NCBI GenBank assembly: GCA_023489335.1
Contig: JAMDCP010000011.1
Span: 62,001 to 126,000 of the forward strand
DNA from: Deltaproteobacteria bacterium
Lineage (GTDB): Bacteria > SZUA-79 > Acidulodesulfobacterales > Acidulodesulfobacteraceae
Direction of reading: 5' to 3'
DNA: 64,000 bases
A program made the translations under genes and the position numbers. Positions 32,352 to 42,932 of this stretch are shown here, in pieces. The notes beneath the pieces are model-generated. The model had not been told where the DNA came from. It saw only the letters and a program-made list of their open reading frames with translations, and did no database searches. How positions within the stretch are numbered: the stretch's first letter is position 1; each line of letters begins with the position of its first letter.

Positions 32352-33395
32352 ATGCTGGATTTTTTAAGAAAATTTTATGCCTCCGCCTTGGGCAAGGTTA
32401 TTACAATCCTTGTAGGCGTGCTATTTGTCGTGGGCTTTAGCTTTCTTCCTTACATCCTCGGGACGGGCGGAGGAGTTTCGCCCTCGGATGTTGCCACCGT
32501 GGGCGGCAAAGGAATTTCTATGGATGAATTTAACAGGTATTACGGGTCGCTTGAAAATGAATATGAACGGCTATACGGCAATAAATTAAGCCAAAAACAA
32601 TTAAAAGAACTAAACTTATCGGGGGAGGCGCTATCCTCTTTAATCGCGGATAAAGTTCTTGAATCGAAAACGGCTGCATTTGGAATTTATGTTTCTAAAG
32701 GTTTTATAGCAAGAAATATCGCCTTATTTCCCGCATTCCAAAAAAACGGGGAGTTTAGCAATAAACTATTCAATTCCGTTTTGCTGGCAAACCACACCAC
32801 TCCGTCTGCTTTCGAAAAGACTTATAAATCTGAAATAGCAAGATCTTACATTAGAAGAATAATAGAAGAGTCTTTCAGTATGGTTGACGGACAGTTTTTT
32901 GACAATTACAGGATAGACAATAAATCCGTTGCTTTTGAAATTGCGATTTTTAAATCTCAAAAGGACGCAAATAGTTTTCTAAGGAGGTCTATTTTATCTA
33001 ACAATAATTTTAAAGGGTTGGCAAAAGAATTTAAAGGAACCGTAAAATCTGCCCCGTTATATTCCGAAATCGACCTTGTTAAATCAAATTATTTTAAAAA
33101 GTACGGGTTGAATGAAGATGTACCTGCGGCTATCTTTTCAACCCCGGTTAATGCCGTGATAAGCAGGATTTTTCCCGTGAAATCCGGGTTTGCCGTAATT
33201 AAGGTTTCGAAGGTTTATTTTCCGAAGTATGTAACCGTACAGGGCGGTAAAAATAAAAAGAATGCAATGTTAAAGCAAAAGGAGGCATACGCGCTTCAAA
33301 AGGAGCAGGAATTTTTATATAATTATGTAAACTATCTTGAATCGAAAACAAGCATCAAGATAAATAAAAAAGCGCTTGCCGCCTTTAATTTCTGA
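32352..33395 (+). CDS. SurA/PpiD-like peptidyl-prolyl isomerase family, membrane-anchored
   Basis: N-terminal TM, SurA_N-like helices (VGGKGISMDEFNRYYG), degenerate parvulin-like C-terminus. Confidence 0.8.
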   Translation: MLDFLRKFYASALGKVITILVGVLFVVGFSFLPYILGTGGGVSPSDVATVGGKGISMDEFNRYYGSLENEYERLYGNKLSQKQLKELNLSGEALSSLIADKVLESKTAAFGIYVSKGFIARNIALFPAFQKNGEFSNKLFNSVLLANHTTPSAFEKTYKSEIARSYIRRIIEESFSMVDGQFFDNYRIDNKSVAFEIAIFKSQKDANSFLRRSILSNNNFKGLAKEFKGTVKSAPLYSEIDLVKSNYFKKYGLNEDVPAAIFSTPVNAVISRIFPVKSGFAVIKVSKVYFPKYVTVQGGKNKKNAMLKQKEAYALQKEQEFLYNYVNYLESKTSIKINKKALAAFNF

Positions 33396-33396
33396 G

Positions 33397-34188
33397 ATGG
33401 AGAATATCTTAAAAGATAAGATAAACAATCTCGAAAAGTTAATAGAAAAGACAGGAAGAATTGCCGTTGCATTTAGCGGCGGAATCGATTCTACTTTTTT
33501 ATTATTTATGTCGAAAAGGGTTCTCGGCAATAAAAATGTTATCGCTATTACTGGAAATTCTTTTGCCATTCCCGAAAAAGAGCTTAGTTTTTGTAAAGAA
33601 AGGGCTAAGGAACTTGAAATAAAACACATAGTCGTAAGAACTTCGGAATTTTTAGAGGAATCTTATATTAAAAATGACAGGCTCAGGTGTTATTTTTGTA
33701 AACTTTCGCTGTTTAAAACGATAACGGCTTATATCCCGAAAACATACGGCGCGGCGGTTGGAACCAATGCGGACGATGCTTTGAGGGTAGAAGGCAGACC
33801 CGACATACTTGCCGAAAAGGAATTCGATATTTTGTCTCCTCTAAAAGAGGCTTATTTTAGCAAGTCGGATATAAGGCAGGCATCGAAATTTTTTGGCATA
33901 GACATATGGGATAAACCTCAAATGACCTGTCTTGCGACAAGAATACCGTTTGGGAACATAATAACGCATGATAAAATTAAGATGATTGCCGCATCGGAAG
34001 AGATTTTGGCGGAAAATGGTTTTAAAGAGGCTAAGGTTCGTCATTACGGTAAACTTGCTAAAATAGAAGTGCCCAAGGAACATGTGGCGTTACTTGTTAA
34101 TTCAGGGCAGATAGACAGCCTGATAAAAGAGATTAAGGATACCGGTTTTAAATATGTTGCGATAGACTTAGAAGGTTACACAACATAG
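33397..34188 (+). CDS. larE: ATP-dependent sacrificial sulfur transferase LarE
   Basis: AVAFSGGIDSTFLL PP-loop, RCYFCKLSLF, TCLATRIPFG; start reset to ATG 33397. Confidence 0.92.
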   Translation: MENILKDKINNLEKLIEKTGRIAVAFSGGIDSTFLLFMSKRVLGNKNVIAITGNSFAIPEKELSFCKERAKELEIKHIVVRTSEFLEESYIKNDRLRCYFCKLSLFKTITAYIPKTYGAAVGTNADDALRVEGRPDILAEKEFDILSPLKEAYFSKSDIRQASKFFGIDIWDKPQMTCLATRIPFGNIITHDKIKMIAASEEILAENGFKEAKVRHYGKLAKIEVPKEHVALLVNSGQIDSLIKEIKDTGFKYVAIDLEGYTT

Positions 34189-34222
34189 CCCATATTAAAA
34201 ACGGAAAATATCAAAGAGGTTC

Positions 34223-35038
34223 ATGCCGCGCCTAATGTTAAGACCCGGCTCTGATTCAATAGATATGGAAAAATTTTTGGATTTTGCAATATCGCTTGCA
34301 AAAGATTGCGGCAAAATTATATCTAAATCCTTCAGAAAAACACATTCCATTAAATATAAGGGGCCCGTGGATATAGTTACGGAGGTTGACATTGCCTCTC
34401 AGCATTTAGCCACCTCCCGCATTAAAAAAGCATTTCCGCACCATTCTATTTTGGCGGAAGAAGAAAACACCCTTATTTCGAACGGAACTAAATTTAAATG
34501 GATTATAGACCCCTTAGACGGAACCACCAATTATGCCCATGGGGTTCCTATTTTTTGTTTTTCCGTAGCGCTTGAAGTAGATTCGGAAATTGTATTGGGA
34601 TGTGCCTATAATCCTGTTCTAAAGGAACTTTTTTATGCTTATGAGGGGCATGGGGCATATTTCAACGGGAAACAGGTAAATGTTTCAAAAAGCGATTGTT
34701 TCGAAAAAAGCCTTTTATCGACGGGATTTCCTTACGATAAAAAGACAAACCCGGATAACAATTTTGACCATTTCAGGGATATTTCTATCAGCGTCAGAGG
34801 GATTAGAAGGCTGGGGTCCGCCGTTCTCGATTTATGCTATACCGCTGCGGGTTTTCTCGACGGATATTGGGAACTCAATTTAAATCCGTGGGATATGGCT
34901 TCCGGGAGCTTGATGGTTAAGGAAGCGGGGGGAGCCGTAAGCGATTTCTGCAAAAAACCGCTTAATATTTATAACAGGAGAATACTTGCGTCTAACGGCC
35001 TTATCCACGATGAACTGTCAAAAATTTTATGCGTATAG
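34223..35038 (+). CDS. suhB: Inositol monophosphatase family protein
   Basis: DIVTEVDIASQ, LAEEE, WIIDPLDGTTNYAHG, NPWDMASGSLMVKEAGG. Confidence 0.95.
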   Translation: MPRLMLRPGSDSIDMEKFLDFAISLAKDCGKIISKSFRKTHSIKYKGPVDIVTEVDIASQHLATSRIKKAFPHHSILAEEENTLISNGTKFKWIIDPLDGTTNYAHGVPIFCFSVALEVDSEIVLGCAYNPVLKELFYAYEGHGAYFNGKQVNVSKSDCFEKSLLSTGFPYDKKTNPDNNFDHFRDISISVRGIRRLGSAVLDLCYTAAGFLDGYWELNLNPWDMASGSLMVKEAGGAVSDFCKKPLNIYNRRILASNGLIHDELSKILCV

Positions 35039-35078
35039 AAACGGTAGAACAAAAGGAAAAGTTTGGTGAAAATGTAAT

Positions 35079-36986
35079 ATGTCGTCATTTTATAATGAAA
35101 ATGGAATATTAAAAGGACAGAAAAACAGGATTAATTTATTAGCTATCATATTCACGGTATTAATTTTCATTTTAATTATCAGATTGTTTTATTTGCAAAT
35201 AATCAAGGGCGGCTATTATTATAAATTGGCAAAGAATAATGCCACCAGAATTATATATCTTACGGCTCCAAGGGGCGATATACTTTCAAGCAGCGGTAAA
35301 ATTTTCGTAGATAACGAATCCTCGTTTAACATTGCAATTACTCTTGCGCATGTAAAAGATTTAAAGCCGGAATTAATATTTTTAGCAAGGCTAATGCATC
35401 AAAATTATAATAAGTTTTTAAAAACGGTTAAAAAGGAGGAGTTTTTACCCTCTTACGAACCAATCATTCTTATGCGTAATATTTCCGTTAAAGAGTTATC
35501 GAGGTTCGAGGTAAACAAGCTATTTTTACCGGGTTTTTTTATCGCAAAGATTCCAATAAGACACTACCCTTATAAGAAAATGGGAGCTCAAATTTTTGGA
35601 TATGTCGGGCCTATTTCGCCAAATCAACTTAAAGAAAAAAAATACGATTATCTTAATTCTTCCGATATTCTCGGCGAAACTGGACTTGAATATTATTATC
35701 AAAAATATTTGCATGGCAAGGACGGGGAAAAACGGGTTGTCGTAAATTCCCATGGCGAGCCTATCGGCAAAATTATTATCGAAAAGCCTGTTATGGGGGC
35801 AAATTTATATACGACTCTTGATTTGCCGCTCGAAAGGCTTGCGTATAAACTTATGAAAAAAAGGGAAGGGGCGGTAATTGCCATGAACCCAAACAACGGA
35901 AAAATACTTGCCATGGTTTCCACACCTTCTTTTAATCCGTTTTACTTTTCCGAAGGCATCAGTCAAAAGCGTTGGGATAAAATTATAAAAAACGACCAGC
36001 ATCCTTTAGAAAACAAGGCTATTCAAAATGCGCTCGCCCCCGGTTCTACTTTTAAAGTGGTAGGCGCTTTAGCAGCCCTTTCTTTGCATTTAATAACGCC
36101 AAAAGAAAAAATTTATTCCGGTTCCACTTTTAAATTGGGCAATGCCGTTTTTTACAACTGGAACCCCAACCAGAAATCTAAAATAAATCTCTACAGGGCA
36201 ATTGCGGAGTCCGTCGATACTTATTTCTATTCCCTGGGGGTAAAAATAAGCATGGATAAACTAGCAAGTTATGCGTTTAAGCTTGGTTTTGGAAAAAAGA
36301 CAGGAATAGACCTGCCCGATGAAAACCCCGGTTTTATACCGACAAGGCAGCTTGTTTATAAAATATATCACAGGCACTGGTATAAAGGTTCCACCCTTTC
36401 GGCAATTATCGGGCAAAGCTACGATATTGTTACCCCGATTCAGCTTTTAACGGCATATAGCTCCATCGCCAACGGCGGAAATATATACAGGCCATATTTA
36501 TTAAAAAAAATTGTTTCACAGAACGGCATGGTTTTAAAAGAGATGAAGCCGGAACTTATCAAACATATAGATATTAAAAAAAGTTATTTAACGGCGGTAA
36601 AAAAGGGGCTTTGCGATGTCGTAAACAAAGACTACGGAACTGCGGTAAACGGCAGAATTAACGGTATAACTTTTTGCGGAAAAACTGGAACGGCACAGAT
36701 CATATCGAAAACCTATTCTATTTACGACATTAAAAAGATACCGAGAAAATACAGGGATAATGCCTGGTTTGTCGGGTTTGCCCCGCTTAAAAATCCAAAA
36801 ATAGCCGTCGTCGTTTTGGATATGCATGCAAATCTTCTTGGCGCAAATGCGGCGGTTATAGCTAAAAAAATAGTTGAAAAATATTTAGAACAAAAAGGCT
36901 TATGGAAACCGCCCGTTCGTAAAAAAGTTAACGGCAAGGTTAAGAGTAAAAGCAAGTTGCCGGGCTTTATCTATACAAGATTTTAA
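35079..36986 (+). CDS. mrdA: Penicillin-binding protein 2
   Basis: APRGDI, APGSTFKVVGALAAL (SxxK), FCGKTGTAQI (KTG). Confidence 0.97.
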   Translation: MSSFYNENGILKGQKNRINLLAIIFTVLIFILIIRLFYLQIIKGGYYYKLAKNNATRIIYLTAPRGDILSSSGKIFVDNESSFNIAITLAHVKDLKPELIFLARLMHQNYNKFLKTVKKEEFLPSYEPIILMRNISVKELSRFEVNKLFLPGFFIAKIPIRHYPYKKMGAQIFGYVGPISPNQLKEKKYDYLNSSDILGETGLEYYYQKYLHGKDGEKRVVVNSHGEPIGKIIIEKPVMGANLYTTLDLPLERLAYKLMKKREGAVIAMNPNNGKILAMVSTPSFNPFYFSEGISQKRWDKIIKNDQHPLENKAIQNALAPGSTFKVVGALAALSLHLITPKEKIYSGSTFKLGNAVFYNWNPNQKSKINLYRAIAESVDTYFYSLGVKISMDKLASYAFKLGFGKKTGIDLPDENPGFIPTRQLVYKIYHRHWYKGSTLSAIIGQSYDIVTPIQLLTAYSSIANGGNIYRPYLLKKIVSQNGMVLKEMKPELIKHIDIKKSYLTAVKKGLCDVVNKDYGTAVNGRINGITFCGKTGTAQIISKTYSIYDIKKIPRKYRDNAWFVGFAPLKNPKIAVVVLDMHANLLGANAAVIAKKIVEKYLEQKGLWKPPVRKKVNGKVKSKSKLPGFIYTRF

Positions 36987-36992
36987 TTCCTT

Positions 36993-37027
36993 ATTCCCCT
37001 CCCCTTGACGGGAGGGGTTAGGGCAGG
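36993..37027. repeat. GC-rich hairpin repeat, copy 1 (CCCCTCCCC..GGGAGGGGTTAGGG)
   Basis: ATTCCCCTCCCCTTGACGGGAGGGGTTAGGGCAGGG; second copy at 38176. Confidence 0.75.
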
Positions 37028-37034
37028 GTGATTT

Positions 37035-38150
37035 ATGAAATTATTAGATAACGAATATGCAAAAAATTTTGATTTTGTAATATTTTTTACCGTTATTATA
37101 ATCTCTTTTATAGGTATTATAAATCTTTACGGGTCGTTAAGCGTAAATCATAAAGACTTTTTTGACCCTTATGCGATTAAGCAGATTATCTGGCTTATAA
37201 TAGCTTATTTCCTGATGTTTGCAATTATATCAATCGATTATAACACCCTTATAGAAGTTGCCTATTATATTTACGGATTTATATTTATATTAATAATAGC
37301 CGTGCTGCTAAAAGGCAGAATCACTCACGGCGCTTCCCGCTGGATTTCTCTTGGCATGCTTTCGTTTCAGCCGTCCGAATTTATGAAAATTGGATTGGTA
37401 TTCGCCCTTGTTAAATATTTAACCTCTTATGAAAACAGAAATTGTTATTCAGTTAAGGAATTAATAATCCCGTTTATTATAATCCTTTTGCCCGCGCTGT
37501 TAATTGCTAAAGAGCCTGATTTAGGGACGGCGTTAATAGTTTTTTTTGTCGGTATTATCATAATTTACCTTGCAGGCGTTAAAAGAAGCGCTATTTTAAT
37601 TTTAACGGGTATAGCGCTTTTTTTAGGACCTGTTTTATGGTTTCATTTAAAGTCGTACCAAAAAAGCAGGATACTGATTTTTTTACATCCCGCTAAAGAT
37701 TATTTGGGAGCAGGCTATAATATAATACAGTCGGAGATTGCGGTTGGAGCGGGAAGGCTTTTTGGGGACGGGTTCGGCAACGGTTCCCAGAGCACCTTAA
37801 ATTTTTTACCCGCAAAGCATACCGATTTTATATTTTCCACATTTTCCCAGCAGTTTGGTTTTCTCGGAGGATTAGTTCTTATCGCGTTATATTTCATACT
37901 CATAATAGGGGGATTTAAAATCGTATATCAGACAAAAAAATTACAGGGATTTTTGCTTGGGGCCGGAGCGCTCAGCATACTTGCGCTTCATACGGTAATA
38001 AATATCTATATGACGATTGGCCTGCTGCCGGTCGTCGGTGTTCCGCTGCCGTTTTTTAGTTACGGCGGAACATCCATTATCGTAGATATGTCGGCGGTTG
38101 CGATACTTTTAAATATAAAAATGAGAAGGTATAAATTCCAGTCCCCATGA
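37035..38150 (+). CDS. rodA: Rod shape-determining protein RodA
   Basis: SEDS-family TM protein; FQPSEFMKIG, GVPLPFFSYGGTSIIVDM. Confidence 0.97.
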   Translation: MKLLDNEYAKNFDFVIFFTVIIISFIGIINLYGSLSVNHKDFFDPYAIKQIIWLIIAYFLMFAIISIDYNTLIEVAYYIYGFIFILIIAVLLKGRITHGASRWISLGMLSFQPSEFMKIGLVFALVKYLTSYENRNCYSVKELIIPFIIILLPALLIAKEPDLGTALIVFFVGIIIIYLAGVKRSAILILTGIALFLGPVLWFHLKSYQKSRILIFLHPAKDYLGAGYNIIQSEIAVGAGRLFGDGFGNGSQSTLNFLPAKHTDFIFSTFSQQFGFLGGLVLIALYFILIIGGFKIVYQTKKLQGFLLGAGALSILALHTVINIYMTIGLLPVVGVPLPFFSYGGTSIIVDMSAVAILLNIKMRRYKFQSP

Positions 38151-38175
38151 TTTTTATGTGTTAGGGGATGCCCTC

Positions 38176-38210
38176 ATTCCCCTCCCCTAATGGGAGGGGT
38201 TAGGGGAGTG
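38176..38210. repeat. GC-rich hairpin repeat, copy 2
   Basis: ATTCCCCTCCCCTAATGGGAGGGGTTAGGGGAGTG, same orientation as copy 1. Confidence 0.75.
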
Positions 38211-38232
38211 CGAAAGATATAATAATACAATT

Positions 38233-38718
38233 ATGGAAAAGCAAAAGAAATTTAATTTATCGATATTTATTTCAACTTTTTTTTATGCCGGCTTATTCCC
38301 TTACGCGCCGGGAACGGCGGGTTCTATTGCCGGTTTTATTATATATATCTCGTTAATGAGGCTGTTAAATCCATATGAATATATAATAATCTGCCTGCTT
38401 ATTTTTGTTGCGGGGGTGTATTATTCCTCTAAAGCGGAAAAGTTAATAGGGGTCAAAGACCCGCCGTCCCTTGTGATTGACGAGGTTTTGGGGTATTTTA
38501 TAACCATGATGGGCGGATTCTGGGCGCCCTTTTCGATTCTTTACGCGTTTGCAGGGCTTTTGCTGTTCCGGTTTTTTGATATATTAAAGCCCTTTCCCGT
38601 CAGGTATGTGGATAAAAAAATAGGCTCCGGATTAGGCATAATGCTCGACGATGTCGTTGCCGCCATATTTTCGGCAATTATTTTAAGGTTTATAATTGTT
38701 TTAACCGCCGGTATTTAA
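38233..38718 (+). CDS. pgpA: Phosphatidylglycerophosphatase A
   Basis: GLFPYAPGTAGSIAG, DPPSLVIDEVLGYF, RFFDILKPFPVR, GIMLDDVVA. Confidence 0.96.
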   Translation: MEKQKKFNLSIFISTFFYAGLFPYAPGTAGSIAGFIIYISLMRLLNPYEYIIICLLIFVAGVYYSSKAEKLIGVKDPPSLVIDEVLGYFITMMGGFWAPFSILYAFAGLLLFRFFDILKPFPVRYVDKKIGSGLGIMLDDVVAAIFSAIILRFIIVLTAGI

Positions 38719-38746
38719 TTTTTAACTTTGAGGCAGATAAAAATAG

Positions 38747-40012
38747 ATGGATATTAATATTAAGATTCTTGTCATAGCGGATAATTATAATTTTGTTGAC
38801 GCAGGAGAGGCCCTGAAAGGCCTATCGGAGGTGCTTTTACACTATAACCTTAGATTTAAAGAGGCTGTCGTACTTCCCCAAACCGAAAGGGACAGCATTT
38901 ACAAGGTAATGTCGTATATGGCATCGGAGGGTTCATTTGTTATAGTTTGCGGCGGAATGAAAGAAGATGCCTGTATTACTCAAAATATCGCCGCCGAGGT
39001 TTTTAAAAAAGGGCTTGCGAGAAGCAAGGATGCCGCAGATTTAATGAGACTTGTGTATGAATTTAATAAAAAGCAGTTAAACCCCTCGGATGAAAAGGCG
39101 TGTTATTTTCCGGAGAATTCTTTTATTATTCCCAATCAAAACTCCGGAATTTCCGGTTTTTATCTGACAGAGCCTATATTTTTTGCCGCTATGCCGCTTG
39201 AACCTAAAAACGCCGTCAACATGTTCAAAAGCCATATTTTGGGAAAAATGCTCGGGAAATTGGGAATTAATTATTTTATAAAATCCAGAAAATATAAGCT
39301 ATTTGGCTTAAAAGAAAAGGAATTCGAAAGGCTTTTAGTAAGATTAAAGAACGATTCGGAATATAATTTTAATTTTAAATATTCTTTCGGCGAGATTATT
39401 TTGAGCGTCTATATAAACGGGATTTCAACGCAAAAACTTAACGAAAATATAAAAGCGGTAGATGCGGCAGTCCTTGGCATATTTAAAGAATATCTTTACG
39501 GTTATGACGACGACGAGCTTAATATAGTCTGTTCGTATTTACTTAAGGAAAAAGGGGTCAGCATTGCCGTGGCGGAGTCTTTGACCGGGGGTTATATATC
39601 CAATAAACTTACCGATTTACCGGGGGCATCAGGCTATTTTATTTATGGCGGCGTAGTATATTCAAATTATTCCAAAACCGATATACTGGGGGTGGATAGC
39701 GGTATTATAGAAAAAGAGGGGGCGGTTTCCGAAAGCTGCGCTATGGAGATGGCAAATCAGGTGAGAAAAAAGGCTTCAAGCGATATCGGTCTTGCGGTAA
39801 CAGGTTTTGCGGGACCTAAAACCCCGCACGACAATGAGCCGGTGGGAACGGTTTTTATAGCCTTATCCTCGACCAAAGTAAAAGAAGTAAGGAAATATTT
39901 GTTTACAGGCTCGAGGCTGGATATTAAGGCTTATACGGCAAAAATGGCTTTGTTTTGGATTTACAGGCTGCTTAGCGGAACCCCTTTGTCTCTGATAAAG
40001 GAAGAACGCTAA
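38747..40012 (+). CDS. cinA: CinA family protein
   Basis: C-terminal PncC-like domain VAVAESLTGGYISNKLTDLPGASGYFIYGGVVYSN; divergent N-terminal MoCF-like domain. Confidence 0.88.
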   Translation: MDINIKILVIADNYNFVDAGEALKGLSEVLLHYNLRFKEAVVLPQTERDSIYKVMSYMASEGSFVIVCGGMKEDACITQNIAAEVFKKGLARSKDAADLMRLVYEFNKKQLNPSDEKACYFPENSFIIPNQNSGISGFYLTEPIFFAAMPLEPKNAVNMFKSHILGKMLGKLGINYFIKSRKYKLFGLKEKEFERLLVRLKNDSEYNFNFKYSFGEIILSVYINGISTQKLNENIKAVDAAVLGIFKEYLYGYDDDELNIVCSYLLKEKGVSIAVAESLTGGYISNKLTDLPGASGYFIYGGVVYSNYSKTDILGVDSGIIEKEGAVSESCAMEMANQVRKKASSDIGLAVTGFAGPKTPHDNEPVGTVFIALSSTKVKEVRKYLFTGSRLDIKAYTAKMALFWIYRLLSGTPLSLIKEER

Positions 40013-40154
40013 ACTAATAATATTAACCATAATTTAACTTGATATTATTTTCTTTTTAAGCTATAACTTTTAAATAAAAGCTCAATCTGGATTGCCTATA
40101 ATTTAATCAAATAATAATTATATAAAATTATATAATAAATAGAGGGGAGTTAAA

Positions 40155-41195
40155 ATGTCTTCAAAATCGGCGGATAACAGGGATAATAAGGTTAAGGAGC
40201 TTGTAAACGAGCAAAAGCTTAAAGCTTTGGACTTAGCCATTTCTCAAATAGAAAAGCAGTTTGGCGTAGGCGCCATAATGAAACTCGGCGGCAAGCCGCC
40301 TGCCGAAAATATTCAAGCCATTCCGACGGGGTCTTTATCCCTTGATATCGCTCTGGGTATAGGCGGAATACCTAAGGGCAGGGTTATTGAAATATTTGGC
40401 CCGGAGTCCTCCGGTAAAACCACCCTTACGCTTCAAATTGTCGCTCAAGCCCAAAAAAAAGGAGGGATTGCCGCTTTTATCGATGCAGAGCATGCCCTCG
40501 ATTTACATTATGCCAAAAAAATCGGAGTTAATGTTGACGATTTATTGGTTTCTCAGCCAAGCACCGGTGAAGAGGCGTTAGAAATTGCGGATTCGCTTGT
40601 CCGTTCGGGCGGGGTAGATGTGCTGGTCATAGATTCCGTTGCGGCGCTTGTTCCAAAGGCCGAAATAGAAGGCGAAATGGGGGATGCCCATATGGGCCTT
40701 CAGGCAAGGCTGATGTCGCAGGCTTTAAGAAAGCTCACATCGGCAATAGCAAAGTCTAACACCTCCGTTATTTTTATAAATCAGATAAGGATGAAAATAG
40801 GAGTTATGTTCGGTTCTCCGGAAACTACGACAGGCGGAAACGCCCTGAAGTTTTATTCTTCGGTAAGAATAGACATAAGGAGAATAGGTTCCATTAAAAA
40901 AGGGGATGAGGTAATCGGTTCCCGCACAAAAGCAAGAATCGTTAAAAATAAAGTTGCCCCCCCGTTTAAAGAAGCCGAGTTTGATATAATATATGACAGC
41001 GGAATATCGCTTGAGGGGGATGTGGTCGATTTGGGGGCGGATAACGGCATAATAGAAAAGGCGGGAACATGGTTTAGCTACGGCAAGGAAAGGTTAGGGC
41101 AAGGAAGGGAAGCGGCTAAGGAAACGCTTAAAAATAATCCTGCTTTGAGGGACGAGATATATTCTAAAATTATGGGAAAATTTAACCTTAAGTAA
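40155..41195 (+). CDS. recA: Recombinase RecA
   Basis: [64 protein letters not shown]. Confidence 0.99.
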   Translation: MSSKSADNRDNKVKELVNEQKLKALDLAISQIEKQFGVGAIMKLGGKPPAENIQAIPTGSLSLDIALGIGGIPKGRVIEIFGPESSGKTTLTLQIVAQAQKKGGIAAFIDAEHALDLHYAKKIGVNVDDLLVSQPSTGEEALEIADSLVRSGGVDVLVIDSVAALVPKAEIEGEMGDAHMGLQARLMSQALRKLTSAIAKSNTSVIFINQIRMKIGVMFGSPETTTGGNALKFYSSVRIDIRRIGSIKKGDEVIGSRTKARIVKNKVAPPFKEAEFDIIYDSGISLEGDVVDLGADNGIIEKAGTWFSYGKERLGQGREAAKETLKNNPALRDEIYSKIMGKFNLK

Positions 41196-41256
41196 ATATA
41201 TAAATAAAAAATATTATTTCCGGCTTCTGGCAAATATTAACTTTAGGAGAATACCT

Positions 41257-42411
41257 ATGGGCGAACAGCCGTCTTTTATAGAAAAGCTTTTGAAAACAGC
41301 TACAGATATGAGGGCATCCGATGTGCACCTTAAGGTAAATTCATACCCTATATTTAGAATAGACGGGGAAATTTATCGTCAAGAAGGTTTTGGCATATTG
41401 TCGCGGGATGTAATCGAAAAAATTGCATCTAGCATGATGGATAAACATCAGCTTCAGGTGTTTCAGGAAAACAGGGATGTGGATTTGGCTTATAGCCTGT
41501 CCGATGTCGGCAGATTCAGGGTAAATATATTTTCCCAAAGAAATTCCCTAAGCGTGGCAATGAGGTACATACCGTTTAGCGTTCCTTCTTTCGATTCTTT
41601 AAATCTTCCGAAAGTTATCAAATCTATTGCGCTAAAGGAAAGAGGACTTGTTCTTGTAACGGGTATTACGGGAAGCGGGAAATCGACTACGCTTGCATCA
41701 ATGATAGATTATATTAACAAAAATAAAGCAGTTCATATGGTAACGATAGAAGATCCGATAGAGTATTTGCATAAAGACATAAAAGCTGTGGTAAACCAGC
41801 GTGAATTAGGTATGGATGTTTATTCCTTTTCGCACGGCTTAAGGGAAGCGTTAAGGCAGGACCCCGATGTTATTTTAGTCGGCGAAATGAGGGACCTTGA
41901 AACTATCGAGACCGCGATAACGGCGGCCGAAACGGGCCATCTTGTTATGAGCACGCTTCACACCCTCGATGCGCAGGAAACCATTAACAGAATTATCGCG
42001 GCTTTTCCGCCGTACCAGCAAAAACAGGTCAGAATGCAGCTTGCGTCGGTAATTTCAGCCGTAATATCGCAGCGCCTTATTATCAGGGCTAATAAGCAAG
42101 GCAGGCTTCCGGCCATCGAGGTAATGGTTGGAACGGAGACGATAAAAGACTGCATTGCCGATGAAAATAAGACGGCAAGCATTAGGGACTATATAAAAAG
42201 CGGCAATATTCAATATGGAATGCAGACATTTGACCAATCCCTCTATAACTTTTATAAGGCAGGTTTGATTACTTATGAAGATGCGCTGGCGCAATCCACT
42301 TCGCCAAACGACCTTGCATTATTAATATCCGGCGTAAACGCAACGGATGAAGGTATGGCCGGGTCTTTGTCTCTAAGCAATAAGGCAGCCGTTTGGGGTA
42401 GCAAGAGTTGA
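41257..42411 (+). CDS. pilT: Type IV pilus twitching motility ATPase PilT
   Basis: TGITGSGKSTTLASMI, RQDPDVILVGEMRD, AETGHLVMSTLHT. Confidence 0.97.
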   Translation: MGEQPSFIEKLLKTATDMRASDVHLKVNSYPIFRIDGEIYRQEGFGILSRDVIEKIASSMMDKHQLQVFQENRDVDLAYSLSDVGRFRVNIFSQRNSLSVAMRYIPFSVPSFDSLNLPKVIKSIALKERGLVLVTGITGSGKSTTLASMIDYINKNKAVHMVTIEDPIEYLHKDIKAVVNQRELGMDVYSFSHGLREALRQDPDVILVGEMRDLETIETAITAAETGHLVMSTLHTLDAQETINRIIAAFPPYQQKQVRMQLASVISAVISQRLIIRANKQGRLPAIEVMVGTETIKDCIADENKTASIRDYIKSGNIQYGMQTFDQSLYNFYKAGLITYEDALAQSTSPNDLALLISGVNATDEGMAGSLSLSNKAAVWGSKS

Positions 42412-42911
42412 AAGTACCTTCGAGTAATATATCTAAAAGAAAATTAAAAACAACCGGGACGCCTTTGGATTATTCTCTTAAGCTTCTTTCCATAAGATCT
42501 TATTCGGAAAAATCGATACTGGAAAAGTTGATTAAAAAAAAATTTTCAACCTGCGAGATAAGCAAGGCGGTCAAAAAATTAAGGGAATACGGCTATATAA
42601 ACGATGAAACCTTCGCCGAGAGGCTTATAGAAAGCGGCAAGAGGAAGCTTATCGGAAGAATAAAATTAAGTTATGATATATATAAAAAAGGAATAAATAA
42701 GCAGCTCGCGGATGAACTTATCGATAAATTTTACACCAAAGACGAAGAAAAGGATATAGCCGTCAAAGCGTTAAGCAAAAAAACGGTTTCGCTAATTAAA
42801 TATAAAGAAAACGACCTGATATTTAAAAAAAAGTTATATGATTTTTTGCAGCGCAGAGGGTTTTCTTCTAATGTTATCGAAAACATTTTAAATATAAGTT
42901 CAGCCGATTAG
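42408..42911 (+). CDS. recX: Regulatory protein RecX
   Basis: LKLLSIRSYSEKSILEKL, LREYGYINDETFAERLIES; located between recA/pilT and alaS. Confidence 0.9.
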   Translation: MKVPSSNISKRKLKTTGTPLDYSLKLLSIRSYSEKSILEKLIKKKFSTCEISKAVKKLREYGYINDETFAERLIESGKRKLIGRIKLSYDIYKKGINKQLADELIDKFYTKDEEKDIAVKALSKKTVSLIKYKENDLIFKKKLYDFLQRRGFSSNVIENILNISSAD

Positions 42912-42932
42912 AAGGGTCAAGGGTTTTTACCG

